DNA of 64,000 nucleotides from Roseovarius marisflavi. GTDB lineage: Bacteria; Pseudomonadota; Alphaproteobacteria; Rhodobacterales; Rhodobacteraceae. Shown here one piece after another: positions 9,941-18,767 of the stretch (the first letter of the stretch is position 1; every line of letters begins with the position of its first letter). The DNA is taken from NCBI RefSeq assembly GCF_900142625.1, contig NZ_FRBN01000007.1:1-64000 (forward strand), given 5' to 3'. The notes beneath the pieces are model-generated. The model did not search any database. It was not told where the DNA came from and saw nothing but the letters and a program-made list of their open reading frames with translations. Position numbers and translations under genes: made by a program.

Positions 9941-10543
9941 GTGAAAAAACCTGCTGCGGAGTTGCGCGTTGATTTTGTGAAAGGGGCGGTGGCACACCGG
10001 CTGCGGTTTGGTGGCGGGCGCGGTCAAGCCCTGGCCAAAGCCATGGGGCTGCGTGCCGGCAAAACGCCAATGATTATTGATGCAACCGCCGGCTTGGGCC
10101 GCGACTCTTTTCTTTTGGCGTCGCTAGGCGCGCAAGTGATATTGATCGAGAGGTCAGATACCATGCATGCGCTCTTGGCGGATGGCATGGAACGGGCCGC
10201 AAGAGAGGGTGGCGAATTTCAGGACATTATCAGCCGCATGACCCTTTTGAAGGGCGACGCCAAGGATTTGCTGCCTGAACTGTCGGGGGACGCGGTATTG
10301 ATTGATCCAATGCATCCGCCGCGTAAAAATTCAGCGCTGGTTAAGCAGGAGTTGCGTCAGGTCCGCGAGATCGTCGGAACCGATGATGATGCCGTTGATC
10401 TGGTGCGAGTCGCGCTCAGGCATGCACGTAATCGTGTCGTTCTAAAGTGGCCCGCCAAGGCTGATCCAATGGAAGGACTTAGGGCCTGCAGTCACCAAAT
10501 TTGCGGAAAAACAACGCGGTATGATGTTTTCATGACAGGATAA
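9941..10543 (+). CDS. rsmJ: RsmJ-like 16S rRNA (guanine-N2) methyltransferase, short form
   Basis: 200 residues from a GTG start. The segment VDFVKGAVAHRLRFGGGRGQALAKA followed by the SAM-binding loop IIDATAGLGRDSFLLASLG and the catalytic-type motif LIDPMHPPRK matches RsmJ, which methylates G1516 of 16S rRNA. E. coli RsmJ is about 250 residues; here the first ~70 residues are missing, although the frame is open upstream without a start codon. RsmJ is typical of Gammaproteobacteria, and this gene is a little poorer in G+C than its neighbours, so transfer is likely. Activity of the short form is uncertain. Confidence 0.82.
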   Translation: MKKPAAELRVDFVKGAVAHRLRFGGGRGQALAKAMGLRAGKTPMIIDATAGLGRDSFLLASLGAQVILIERSDTMHALLADGMERAAREGGEFQDIISRMTLLKGDAKDLLPELSGDAVLIDPMHPPRKNSALVKQELRQVREIVGTDDDAVDLVRVALRHARNRVVLKWPAKADPMEGLRACSHQICGKTTRYDVFMTG

Positions 10544-11004
10544 GGAACGCCTCGCGCCGCAACTGTTTAGCCCCCTGGCACTCTCAACCCTAAGCAGACA
10601 CGGTTCCAGAGATTACACGCTGCGTTGCGGTCAACGGAAGCGGATCAGGGCAGCAAAAACACAGGCGCTGGCCGGATCGCGACTTTGACCGAGGCTGACA
10701 TCAAAATCTCAATAGAAAATCGTGGCCCTTGATCTCGCTGTCTCAGTACGTTTGGGTGCCGGTCTTTGCAGGTGAGCCTTGGCATTTTGTTTGCGTTTTG
10801 TCGGAAGTGATATGAAAGAACACGCAACATGACGATGCCGCATGCAACAGATTTTCCAACAAAATAAAACCATTAGAGGGACCGCGCAACACTCTGAAAT
10901 TTTCAACAGATATCTGGACGGCTAAGGTCTTACCATTGCACAGCGCCCGCGCTATGGCCCTGGCTGGGACAGTGTGATTTCATCGTAAGGCGGTTTATCG
11001 TTCG
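10544..11004. other. intergenic region downstream of rsmJ
   Basis: 461 bases between the convergent rsmJ and the sensor/exonuclease gene, lower in G+C than the flanks. Short minus-strand frames (10645-10830, 10709-10906) have no recognisable product. No terminator with a T-run was seen for either neighbour. It may be decayed acquired DNA that came with rsmJ. Confidence 0.5.
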
Positions 11005-13059
11005 CTAGTAATTCTGCGCGCGCCGGATTTTGGTCATCCGGCCCTCTTCGGCGATGGCGCCGCCAAGCGTGGTCACGCCCTTGGCCTTGAGCAATTCGAG
11101 CATATGCACAAACACCTCTGCCGTCGCCAGAGTGTCGCCCATGGCGGTATGGCGTGCCTCTGGCGGGATGGTGATGCCAAAGCGATCGCAGAGCGCATCC
11201 AGCGTATGCGAGCCCGTGTGATCGAACAGCCCCGCCGACATCAGCACCGTGCAGAGCACCGGATTGTCAAAGCGGCGCGCGATCACCTCTTCCTTGAGCC
11301 GCAAAAACGCCAGATCGAAGGGCGCGTTATGGGCCACCAGAACCGCACCCTTGCAAAAATCGTGAAACCGCTGCCCAGCCTGCGTGATGTCCGGCGCATC
11401 CACCACCATATCGTCAGAGATATGATGCACCCGCGTCGAGGCCGCAGGAATGGCGCGCCCCGGATTGACCAGCGTGTCAAAGGTCTCGCCGCGCAGGACA
11501 CGGCCATTGACGATACGAATGCCCGCGATCTGGACAATCTCGTCGCCGCCGCGTGGCGACAGGCCGGTGGTTTCGGTGTCAAACACCACGAACGACAGGT
11601 CCGCCAGCGCCCGCTCTGCCAGATCGCCGAGCGGCGCGTCGGGCAGGTTGAAATCGTAAAACTCGGGGCGGGTATCGCCGGGGCCAAGCGGCGGCGCGCC
11701 CGAGACCAACGGAAGAACGATACGGTGACCGCCGGCGGTCGGTTCGCACCACAGATCGCTTTGATGCCCGCTCAAGGCATCGCGGCTGGTGTAATCGCCG
11801 TAGGCGGTCGATAGCGGCGCCTCAAGCAGATCGGCGATTTCGCCGTCATTGGCCGCCGGTCCCTGCCAGCCAAGGATAAGACGGGTCTCTTCGCCCTCGA
11901 CCTCGGCAGAGAGTGCAAGATCGTGGCGCTCGCCCGCGGCACTTAGCCCGGCGATCACCTGCGCCAGAAGGCTGGTGATGGCAAAGCCGTCACAGATCAG
12001 CGTCGCGTCGGTCTCTATGCGCTTGATCGGCACCTCCACCTGCGCGCTGAGCCCGTCAAAAATATGCGAGACCGCCACCGGCGACATCGGCCAGCGCCGC
12101 GATTTGGCGGCCGAGTGGCGCTTACCCATATCGCCAAGACAGGCAAAGAGCCGCCCGACCTCATCCTCGATCCCCTTGCGAAAGCGCGCGCGGGTTTCGG
12201 GCGGCAAATCATCGCCCGATTGCAGCACTTCCAGAAGCGCACCGATGGTCGCGGCGGGGCGGCGCACGCCCTCAAGCAGGCTGTTGAACAGGTGGTCGTG
12301 ATGGGCATGCGCGCTCAGGTCATCGGTGGCATCGCGAAAGATAAGCACATGCCCGCTCAGCTCTTCATCCGACAGGATCGGGCTGACCCGGCCAAGCAAA
12401 AAGCGCGTGCCATCGGCACTGGCGGCCAGAAATGTCTCGGCGCCGACCCGGCCTTGAATGCGGGCCTCTTGCATGCGTGTCAGGGCGTCGATCACCGGCT
12501 CTGGGCGCAGGAAATCCGCCAGCGGGCGGTCAAGGCCGATCTCGCCCAAAAGCTCTTGCGCCATGCGGTTATAAAGCATCACGCGGTTGTCGGGCGTGGC
12601 CACCACCGCGCCTTCGCCAAGGTCGCGAAACAGCGCCTCGAACAGGGCCTTTTCGCGCATGATCCGCGCGGTTTCGCGCTCGATTGCGCGTTGGCGGGCG
12701 GCGCGGGCCTCACTGAGGGCGGCGTTGATCGCATTGGCGGCGGGGGCCAGCGTGCTCAGGTGTCTGGCCTGAGCCTCGTCAATGTCAAGATCGACATCGG
12801 CGCGCGCCCGCGTGGTGAGGTCCGAGGCCAGCGCCAGAATGGGCTTGGCGACGTTTTCGTCAAACAACAGCCCGATCCAGGCGGCAAGGCCCAACAGGCC
12901 AAGCGAGGCGACAAGACCGCCCACGATATAGCCCTGCACCGAACCGCCCGCGCGCGAATGGCCAAACCAGAGCGCACCGGCGATGATCGCCACCCCGCCA
13001 AGCCCGAGGGCGGCAAAGAAAAGTGCAAAGCGCAGGCGCAACCCCAACCGTTCAGCCAT
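11005..13059 (-). CDS. membrane PAS / degenerate kinase-like / DnaQ-type 3'-5' exonuclease fusion
   Basis: 684 residues. Two membrane helices (residues ~10-30 and ~43-66) precede a HAMP-like linker, a PAS-like domain (~140-250), a helical DHp-like segment (FNSLLEGVRRPAATIGALLEVL, where a kinase would have SHELR and a phospho-His, which is absent), a degraded ATPase-like part, and a C-terminal DEDDh exonuclease (~485-670) with FDTETTGLSPRGGDEIVQIAG, AHNAPFDLAFL and HTAMGDTLATAEVF. The exonuclease residues look intact. It overlaps the receiver gene by 8 bases and ends the acetate cluster; exonuclease plus DUF294 proteins beside acetate symporters occur in other proteobacteria. Its substrate is unknown. 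Confidence 0.85.
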   Translation of the reverse strand: MAERLGLRLRFALFFAALGLGGVAIIAGALWFGHSRAGGSVQGYIVGGLVASLGLLGLAAWIGLLFDENVAKPILALASDLTTRARADVDLDIDEAQARHLSTLAPAANAINAALSEARAARQRAIERETARIMREKALFEALFRDLGEGAVVATPDNRVMLYNRMAQELLGEIGLDRPLADFLRPEPVIDALTRMQEARIQGRVGAETFLAASADGTRFLLGRVSPILSDEELSGHVLIFRDATDDLSAHAHHDHLFNSLLEGVRRPAATIGALLEVLQSGDDLPPETRARFRKGIEDEVGRLFACLGDMGKRHSAAKSRRWPMSPVAVSHIFDGLSAQVEVPIKRIETDATLICDGFAITSLLAQVIAGLSAAGERHDLALSAEVEGEETRLILGWQGPAANDGEIADLLEAPLSTAYGDYTSRDALSGHQSDLWCEPTAGGHRIVLPLVSGAPPLGPGDTRPEFYDFNLPDAPLGDLAERALADLSFVVFDTETTGLSPRGGDEIVQIAGIRIVNGRVLRGETFDTLVNPGRAIPAASTRVHHISDDMVVDAPDITQAGQRFHDFCKGAVLVAHNAPFDLAFLRLKEEVIARRFDNPVLCTVLMSAGLFDHTGSHTLDALCDRFGITIPPEARHTAMGDTLATAEVFVHMLELLKAKGVTTLGGAIAEEGRMTKIRRAQNY

Positions 13060-13435
13060 CGTCGGAGCCGTTCAGCAATTGCCCGATCTGCGAGGTGAGA
13101 TCGCGCGTGGCGAAGGGTTTGGTCATGAACGCATCCGCCCCCACCGCCAGCCCCTTGCGCCGCTCGATCTCGCCGCCACCGGCGGTCATCATCAGCACCT
13201 TGATATCCCGAAGCGCGGCATCGTTGCGGATCATCTGACAGATTTCATAGCCCGAGCGCTCTGGCAGCATCACGTCAAGCACCACCAGATCGGGGGGATC
13301 TTCGGACAGGGCCGCAAGGGCCGCATTGCCGGTTGCGACGCGGCGCAAGCGGTATCCTTCACGCCCCAGAAGATGCTCCAAGGCCAGCGCGATATTGTCC
13401 TCATCCTCGACCAGTAAAACCGATTTTCGGGACAT
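13052..13435 (-). CDS. single-domain response regulator
   Basis: 127 residues forming one CheY-like receiver domain: acidic residues Asp11 and Asp13 near the start, phospho-acceptor Asp54 in LVVLDVMLPERSG, Thr84 and Lys106 (FMTKPF). There is no output domain. A GGAGGAGG ribosome binding site lies 7 bases before the ATG, and the 3' end overlaps the sensor-like exonuclease gene by 8 bases. The overlap suggests that the two proteins work together, but the neighbour lacks the phospho-His, so another kinase must phosphorylate it. Confidence 0.9.
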   Translation of the reverse strand: MSRKSVLLVEDEDNIALALEHLLGREGYRLRRVATGNAALAALSEDPPDLVVLDVMLPERSGYEICQMIRNDAALRDIKVLMMTAGGGEIERRKGLAVGADAFMTKPFATRDLTSQIGQLLNGSDDG

Positions 13436-13468
13436 GGGCGGGCCTCCTCCTGATGGCTTAGTGACGCG

Positions 13469-13975
13469 TCATTTGGCGCAGAGCGCGGCGATCAGCGGGT
13501 CGCTGGCATCCACCTCGCGCCAGATCGCGGCGGCGGGATCAACCAGCGCGCCCTCGGTGAGGTCAGCGCGCGCCGTGGTGGTGCAATTGACCAACTGCGG
13601 GCGTTTGGCGGGCGGTGTCCAGCGGGCAAAGAAATAGAGATCGGCCAGCTGCACATCGGGGGCGTCCGGGTTGGTCTGTACGCCCGCGCGATCAAGCGCC
13701 ATGATCCGCGTGGTTTGCGGCACGACATAAGTCCAGGGTTTCCAGGGGCGGGTTTCGGTCACGCTCACCAGAACCTCGACCCCCTCGGGCAGGCCGGCCG
13801 TGGTGCGCCCGGCCCAGGAATATTCCGACCAGACCGCATAGCCAAGCATCGCCGCCCCCGCCGCGACGGGAATGGACCAGCGCGGCAGGCGCCCGCCGCT
13901 CAGGTGCCCGGCGACAAGGGCCAGACCAGCGGCGCAAATGCCTGCGGCGAATGTGGCGATCAGTTCAAAAAACAT
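13469..13975 (-). CDS. conserved small membrane-anchored hypothetical protein
   Basis: 168 residues with two N-terminal hydrophobic helices (residues ~3-25 and ~33-48) and a soluble remainder that probably faces the periplasm. I do not recognise a named domain. It lies 3 bases after the DUF294 gene and 33 bases before the receiver, inside the acetate cluster, so a role in the same membrane signalling or transport unit is likely but unproven. The ATG at 13975 directly follows the DUF294 stop. Confidence 0.75.
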   Translation of the reverse strand: MFFELIATFAAGICAAGLALVAGHLSGGRLPRWSIPVAAGAAMLGYAVWSEYSWAGRTTAGLPEGVEVLVSVTETRPWKPWTYVVPQTTRIMALDRAGVQTNPDAPDVQLADLYFFARWTPPAKRPQLVNCTTTARADLTEGALVDPAAAIWREVDASDPLIAALCAK

Positions 13976-13978
13976 GTG

Positions 13979-15820
13979 TTATCCCGGTGTTCCGCGGCTC
14001 TGTTGCAGGGCCGATTGCATTGTCTTGACCACCATAAACGCATCGCGCAGGTGGGTGCGCTCTAATTCTGACAAATCCGACGGCGTCATGAAATTGTCGG
14101 GTGCCCGCCCTGCCCTGATCTGGCTCGCCTGATGGCGCAGACGGGTCTCGGCGATAAGGTCATAGGCATCCAGAAGATCGCGCGCGCCGCTCTCGGAAAT
14201 CACGTGACCGGCGCGTGCGCCCTCGATCCGGTCGCGGGTGCCCGCCACCTCAAGCTCGCCCAAAAGCGCATAGATCCGCCCCAGATCGACCACCGGCACA
14301 ACCCCGGAATGCTTGAGATCAATGGTGTTCTTGTGCTCGCCTGAGCGGATCAGGGCAAAGCCGCGAAATAGACCCAACGGCACCGTATGTTTCAAAGAGT
14401 TCGAGATCATATGCGCCACGAAGATCGAGTTCTTGCGCGCCTGTGTCAGAACCTCGTTTTGCAGGTCGTCAAACAGCGCGGCCTCACCCGAAATGGGGCG
14501 CAGATCGAACATCACCGAGGCCAGCATTTGCGCCTCGTTGTCGGGTTGTCTGATCCAGCCCGCGAAATACTCGCGCCAGACGCGGCGGGGCTGGCGCCAC
14601 TTGGGGTTGGTGGCCATCATGTCGCCCGGACAATAGACAAAGCCGCAGGCATCAAGCCCGTCCGAGACAAACTTGGCGAGGGCGGCGAAATAGGTGTCAT
14701 GCTCGGGCAGAACCGCATCACCGAGGATAAGACAGTTGTCCTGATCCGAAACGCCGGTCTGCTCGCGCCGTCCCTGGCTGCCGCAGGCGGCCCAGAGATA
14801 GGGCACGGGCGGCGCGCCCAACTCGGCCTCGGCCAGATGCAACAGGCGGCGGGTGATCGCGTCGGTGATATCGGTGATCCGGCGGGTGATCGACTGCGGT
14901 CGCGCGCCACCATGCACCAGTTGCGCCAAAAGGCTTGGCACGCGTTCCATCACCTGCGCCATGTCCTCGGGCGTATCGGCATGGGCGATATCGGCGACCA
15001 TGTGGCTGGCGGTGGCGGCTTGCTGGCGAAAGAGGTCGGTCTTGCCGATCATCCCTACCACGCGGCCGTTTTGCGCCACCGGCAGGTGATTGACCCCAAG
15101 CTCAGACAGCTTCATCAGCGCATCAAGCCCAAGCTGGTTGGGCGCGATGGTGACCGGATCGGGCGTCATGATCTGCGACACCGGCACCGCCCCGGTCAGG
15201 CCCTCGGCCAGCACCTTGTTGGTCAGGTCATGCGCGGTGATGATCCCAGCAAGCCGCTCGCCCTGCATCACCACGACCGAAGAAATCACGTGATCGCGCA
15301 TCAGGCGCGCCACATCGGTGATCGTCGCCCCGGGCGCACAGGTGATCGGCGTCTGCGCCATCATGTCAGAGACCTGAAGCGCCGTGAGACCGGTGGCATA
15401 GGGGCCGTCGTCGGACGTGCCCGCCGAGGGGCGCGCGCGCTCGAACCATTGGCTGATTTCGGGCGAGCGTTCCATCAGGTCAAGAAACTGCGCCTTGGGG
15501 ATCACCACAAGGCGGCTCGGCTCGACCGCGCGGGCGGTGAGCATGGCATTGCCATCGCGCAACAACCCGCGCTCGCCCATGATGTCGCCGATACCGCGCC
15601 GCGACACAAGGTCGGCATGGCCGGTCTCGATATCAAGCGCACCGCTTTCAACCACGTAAAGCCCGGCCAGCGGGGCGCCCTTTTGGAACAGAAGCTCGCC
15701 GGTGGCGATCTCTACCATCGCCAGATGCGGGCCAAGCTCTGCGCGCAGCGCATCGGGCAGCGCGTTGAACGGCGCATGGCGCGTCAGCGCCTCAAGCGGG
15801 TCGGGTCTGGGATCACTCAT
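13979..15820 (-). CDS. cNMP-binding / CBS-pair / DUF294 nucleotidyltransferase-like protein
   Basis: 613 residues. An N-terminal cyclic-nucleotide-binding-like domain (~15-130) is followed by two CBS domains (~150-275), a DUF294 nucleotidyltransferase-like domain with the GlnD-type motif GSQGRREQTGVSDQDN (~350-365), and a DUF294 C-terminal helical domain. CBS pairs sense adenine nucleotides, so the protein may report energy state. Genes of this type commonly sit beside ActP-like symporters and DnaQ-type exonucleases, as here. Whether it transfers nucleotides is not known. Confidence 0.9.
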   Translation of the reverse strand: MSDPRPDPLEALTRHAPFNALPDALRAELGPHLAMVEIATGELLFQKGAPLAGLYVVESGALDIETGHADLVSRRGIGDIMGERGLLRDGNAMLTARAVEPSRLVVIPKAQFLDLMERSPEISQWFERARPSAGTSDDGPYATGLTALQVSDMMAQTPITCAPGATITDVARLMRDHVISSVVVMQGERLAGIITAHDLTNKVLAEGLTGAVPVSQIMTPDPVTIAPNQLGLDALMKLSELGVNHLPVAQNGRVVGMIGKTDLFRQQAATASHMVADIAHADTPEDMAQVMERVPSLLAQLVHGGARPQSITRRITDITDAITRRLLHLAEAELGAPPVPYLWAACGSQGRREQTGVSDQDNCLILGDAVLPEHDTYFAALAKFVSDGLDACGFVYCPGDMMATNPKWRQPRRVWREYFAGWIRQPDNEAQMLASVMFDLRPISGEAALFDDLQNEVLTQARKNSIFVAHMISNSLKHTVPLGLFRGFALIRSGEHKNTIDLKHSGVVPVVDLGRIYALLGELEVAGTRDRIEGARAGHVISESGARDLLDAYDLIAETRLRHQASQIRAGRAPDNFMTPSDLSELERTHLRDAFMVVKTMQSALQQSRGTPG

Positions 15821-15905
15821 CGGGTCAGTATCCCTTTTGTTTCGTCAGGAAATCCATCTAAAAGCGCCCGTTGTCCGGAAATATCGGGGGCGTGTCGGAA
15901 AGGAC

Positions 15906-15927
15906 GGGGGCGACAGATGCCGCCCCC
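15906..15927 (-). other. GC hairpin between actP and the DUF294 gene
   Basis: A 7-bp perfect stem (GGGGGCG / CGCCCCC) with an 8-base loop lies 11 bases past the actP stop. No T-run follows on either strand, so it is at best a pausing, processing or weak termination signal that could lower expression of the downstream regulatory genes relative to actP. Confidence 0.45.
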
Positions 15928-15937
15928 GCCGAAGTGT

Positions 15938-17722
15938 TTAGTGATCGGTCGCGGCACCCGCGCCTTTGGGCACGCGCACGCTTTCCACAAGATCCTTGAT
16001 CTCTTGCGGGGTTTCCTTGGTCATGCTTGCCACAACATAGGCCACGGTGAAGTTGATCATCGCGCCGACTGCACCGAAGGAGGTCGACTTGATCGTGCCA
16101 AGAAGAGGGTCCGCATCGGTGAAGCTGTTGGTGTCAGGAATGAAGAACCACCCCTTGTGCAGGAAGATATAGACCAGCGTGACGATCAGACCGGCGAGCA
16201 TGCCGGCAACCGCGCCGTGATTGTTGATCTTGGTCGAGAAGATCCCCATCATCAGCGCCGGGAAGATCGACGCCGCCGCCAGACCAAAGGCCAGAGCAAC
16301 CGTTTGCGCCGCAAAACCCGGAGGGTTGAGGCCAAGATAGGTGGCCACGACGATCGCAACACCCATGGCAACACGGGCCGCCATCAGTTCGCTTTTCTCC
16401 GAGATATTCGGGTTCAGCTGACCTTTGATAAGGTCATGGCTGACCGCCGAAGAGATCGCCAGCAAAAGACCCGCCGCCGTTGACAGGGCCGCCGCAAGGC
16501 CACCCGCGGCAACAAGGCCGATCACCCAGCCGGGAAGGTTGGCAATCTCGGGGTTGGCAAGCACGAGGATGTCACGGTTGAACTTTGTAAGTTCGTTGCC
16601 GGTCCAGCCATTGGCCGCCGCTTTTTCCTGCATGGCAGCGTTGGCATCGTTATAGTACTGGATGCGGCCGTCGCCATTCTTGTCTTCCCAATCGAGCAGG
16701 CCGGTTTTCTGCCAGGTCTGCATCCAGTCGTACTTGGGATTGTTTGCGATGTCTTCGACCGAAACGGCCTGTGCGTCGGTGCCATTGGGCCACATCAGCT
16801 CGGTGATGTTAAGGCGGGCCATGGCGCCCACAGCCGGGGCCGTGAGGTAAAGCAGCGCAATAAAGACAAGCGCCCAGCCAGCGGACCAACGGGCATCCGC
16901 CACGCGCGGCACGGTGAAGAAGCGCATGATGACGTGCGGCAGACCCGCCGTACCGATCATCAGCGACAGCGTGAACAGAACCATGTTCAGCGTGTCGGAG
17001 TGGTGTGTCGTATACTCGTTAAAGCCCAGCTCGCGCACGATCTGGTCAAGCTTGGCCAAAAGCGGTTCGCCGCTGGCGACGTGATCCCCAAACAGGCCAA
17101 GCGCCGGAACCGGGTTGCCGGTCAGCTGCAGCGAGATGAAGATCGCCGGAATGGTATAGGCCATGATCAACACGACATATTGCGCAACCTGCGTATAGGT
17201 CACACCTTTCATGCCGCCGAAAACCGCATAGGCAAACACCACACATGCACCGATCAAAAGACCGCTGGTGTTGGAGATTTCAAGAAAGCGGCCAAAGGCC
17301 ACGCCAACGCCGGTCATCTGGCCGATCACATAGGTGGTCGAGGCCACGATCAGACAGATCACGGCCACCATGCGGGCGGTCTTGGAGTAGAACCGGTCGC
17401 CGATGAACTCGGACACGGTGAACTTGCCGAACTTGCGCAGATAAGGCGCAAGCAGCAGAGCCAGCAGAACGTAACCGCCGGTCCAGCCCATCAGGAAGGT
17501 CGAGTTGTCATAGCCGGTAAAGGCAATGAGGCCAGCCATCGAAATGAACGAGGCCGCCGACATCCAGTCAGCCGCTGTCGCCATGCCGTTGGTGACCGGG
17601 TGAACGCCGCGACCGGCGGCGTAGAATTCACTGGTCGAGCCTGCGCGCGCCCAGATTGCGATGCCGATGTAGAGAGCGAAAGACGCGCCCACAAACAGCA
17701 GGTTGAGTGTAAACTGATCCAT
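15938..17722 (-). CDS. actP: sodium:solute symporter, acetate permease type (VC_2705 family)
   Basis: 594 residues with about 13 membrane helices, starting FTLNLLFVGASFALYIGIAIWARAG. The pairing with a DUF4212 small subunit and with acs points to Na+-coupled acetate or other short monocarboxylate uptake. Unlike E. coli ActP it has a long polar insert (~residues 315-395) containing a calcium-binding-like loop, DKNGDGRI. DUF4212 lies 14 bases upstream, so the two are co-translated. Substrate is inferred from context; a broader carboxylate range is possible. Confidence 0.88.
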   Translation of the reverse strand: MDQFTLNLLFVGASFALYIGIAIWARAGSTSEFYAAGRGVHPVTNGMATAADWMSAASFISMAGLIAFTGYDNSTFLMGWTGGYVLLALLLAPYLRKFGKFTVSEFIGDRFYSKTARMVAVICLIVASTTYVIGQMTGVGVAFGRFLEISNTSGLLIGACVVFAYAVFGGMKGVTYTQVAQYVVLIMAYTIPAIFISLQLTGNPVPALGLFGDHVASGEPLLAKLDQIVRELGFNEYTTHHSDTLNMVLFTLSLMIGTAGLPHVIMRFFTVPRVADARWSAGWALVFIALLYLTAPAVGAMARLNITELMWPNGTDAQAVSVEDIANNPKYDWMQTWQKTGLLDWEDKNGDGRIQYYNDANAAMQEKAAANGWTGNELTKFNRDILVLANPEIANLPGWVIGLVAAGGLAAALSTAAGLLLAISSAVSHDLIKGQLNPNISEKSELMAARVAMGVAIVVATYLGLNPPGFAAQTVALAFGLAAASIFPALMMGIFSTKINNHGAVAGMLAGLIVTLVYIFLHKGWFFIPDTNSFTDADPLLGTIKSTSFGAVGAMINFTVAYVVASMTKETPQEIKDLVESVRVPKGAGAATDH

Positions 17723-17736
17723 TGTGCCTGTCCCTG

Positions 17737-17997
17737 TTATTCTTCACCGACGCCGTGTTCGGCATCGAGTTTGTTCATCCGCCAGGCGTAGAAAAAGATC
17801 AGCGCCAGAAAGACCAGAATCGAACCTTGCTGTGCGAACCAAAAGCCAAGATCGGTGCCGCCGACGGCGATCCCCGACAGCATGGGACGCAGCAGAATGC
17901 CAAAGCCGAACGAGACAACAGCCCAGATCAGCAGGCTCCATAGAATAAGACGCACATTGGCTTTCCAATACGCGTTGGATGCTTCTTTATCGGACAA
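17737..17997 (-). CDS. DUF4212 small subunit of sodium/solute symporter
   Basis: About 86 residues with two membrane helices (LILWSLLIWAVVSFGFGILL and LVFLALIFFYAW). DUF4212 proteins pair with VC_2705-type symporters such as the next gene and are thought to be a small accessory subunit. The frame is open to 18045, but a TTG at 17997 (SDKEASNAYWKANVR) lies 6 to 7 bases after a strong AGGGAGG ribosome binding site, so I choose this rare start; the GTG upstream has no such site. Confidence 0.88.
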   Translation of the reverse strand: MSDKEASNAYWKANVRLILWSLLIWAVVSFGFGILLRPMLSGIAVGGTDLGFWFAQQGSILVFLALIFFYAWRMNKLDAEHGVGEE

Positions 17998-18029
17998 AGC
18001 GTGCCCTCCCTTTTTACAGGTTTCCTCCT

Positions 18030-18057
18030 GCCCGCGCGGGACCATCCCGGCGCGGGC
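18030..18057 (-). other. strong GC hairpin between adk and DUF4212
   Basis: GCCCGCGCGGGA and TCCCGGCGCGGGC form a 12-bp stem with one bulged base and a 3-base loop. It lies 7 bases past the adk stop and no T-run follows. It probably acts as an RNA stability or processing element separating acs-adk from the symporter genes. Confidence 0.55.
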
Positions 18058-18063
18058 CGTTCT

Positions 18064-18753
18064 TTACGCAAGCGTCGCTGTGACGACCGCGTTCAGCTCT
18101 TTGGCGACATCCCCGATCGGGGCCATCGCATCGACGCGGGCCAGAACCCCGCGCGCGTCGTAATATGAAATCAGCGGCGCGGTCTGCGCGTGATAGGCGA
18201 CAAGGCGCTGCGTGACGGTTTCGGCGTTGTCATCGGCACGCCGTTTCATCTCGGTGCCGCCGCATTTGTCGCATTTTCCCTCGACGGCCGGGGTCTTGAA
18301 GCTGTCGTGATAGCCCTCGCCGCAGCCGCCACAGGTATAGCGCCCCGAAATCCGGGTCACCATCGCGCTATCGTCAACCTCAAGGCTGATCGCGGCGCGG
18401 ATGTCCTGACCGATATCGGCCAGCAGACCGTCAAGCGCCTCGGCCTGAACGGTGGTGCGCGGAAAGCCGTCAAGGATCACGCCAGCGGCGCAATCGGGCT
18501 CGCCCAAGCGGTCACGCAGGATCGCGATGACGATCTCGTCGCTGACAAGATCGCCCGCCTCCATCACCGCCTTCGCGGCGCGCCCGGCCTCTGTCCCTGC
18601 GGCCACAGCCGCGCGCAGAAGGTCGCCGGTCGAAAGCTGAACCAGTCCAAAGGTTTCCTCAAGCATGCGCGCCTGTGTGCCCTTGCCCGCCCCCGGCGGC
18701 CCAAGCAGGACCAGTTTGGCGGCGGTTTGCGGTGTTTTCACTCCGTCCATCAT
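18064..18753 (-). CDS. adk: adenylate kinase (zinc-lid type)
   Basis: About 229 residues. P-loop LVLLGPPGAGKGTQARML, LSTGDLLR, LDGFPRT and the LID with two CxxC pairs (YTCGGCGEGYH and GKCDKCGG) that bind zinc. It converts ATP plus AMP to two ADP in the cytoplasm. The frame is open to 18975, but that part overlaps acs; the ATG at 18753 (or 18750) follows GGGGGGAAG and lies 15 bases after the acs stop. Being next to acs makes sense: acetyl-CoA synthetase releases AMP, which this enzyme recycles. It may be a second adk in the genome. Confidence 0.93.
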   Translation of the reverse strand: MMDGVKTPQTAAKLVLLGPPGAGKGTQARMLEETFGLVQLSTGDLLRAAVAAGTEAGRAAKAVMEAGDLVSDEIVIAILRDRLGEPDCAAGVILDGFPRTTVQAEALDGLLADIGQDIRAAISLEVDDSAMVTRISGRYTCGGCGEGYHDSFKTPAVEGKCDKCGGTEMKRRADDNAETVTQRLVAYHAQTAPLISYYDARGVLARVDAMAPIGDVAKELNAVVTATLA

Positions 18754-18767
18754 CGTCTTCCCCCCCC

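Noticed and set aside
12064-13098. 344-codon plus-strand frame opposite the sensor/exonuclease gene
   Set aside because: Shadow of a gene with intact exonuclease motifs; the shadow protein has no recognisable features.
14387-16483. 698-codon open frame on the plus strand opposite the DUF294 and actP genes
   Set aside because: Composition is Arg/His/Gly-rich without domains, and both minus-strand genes there are clear. Long antisense frames are expected in high-G+C DNA.
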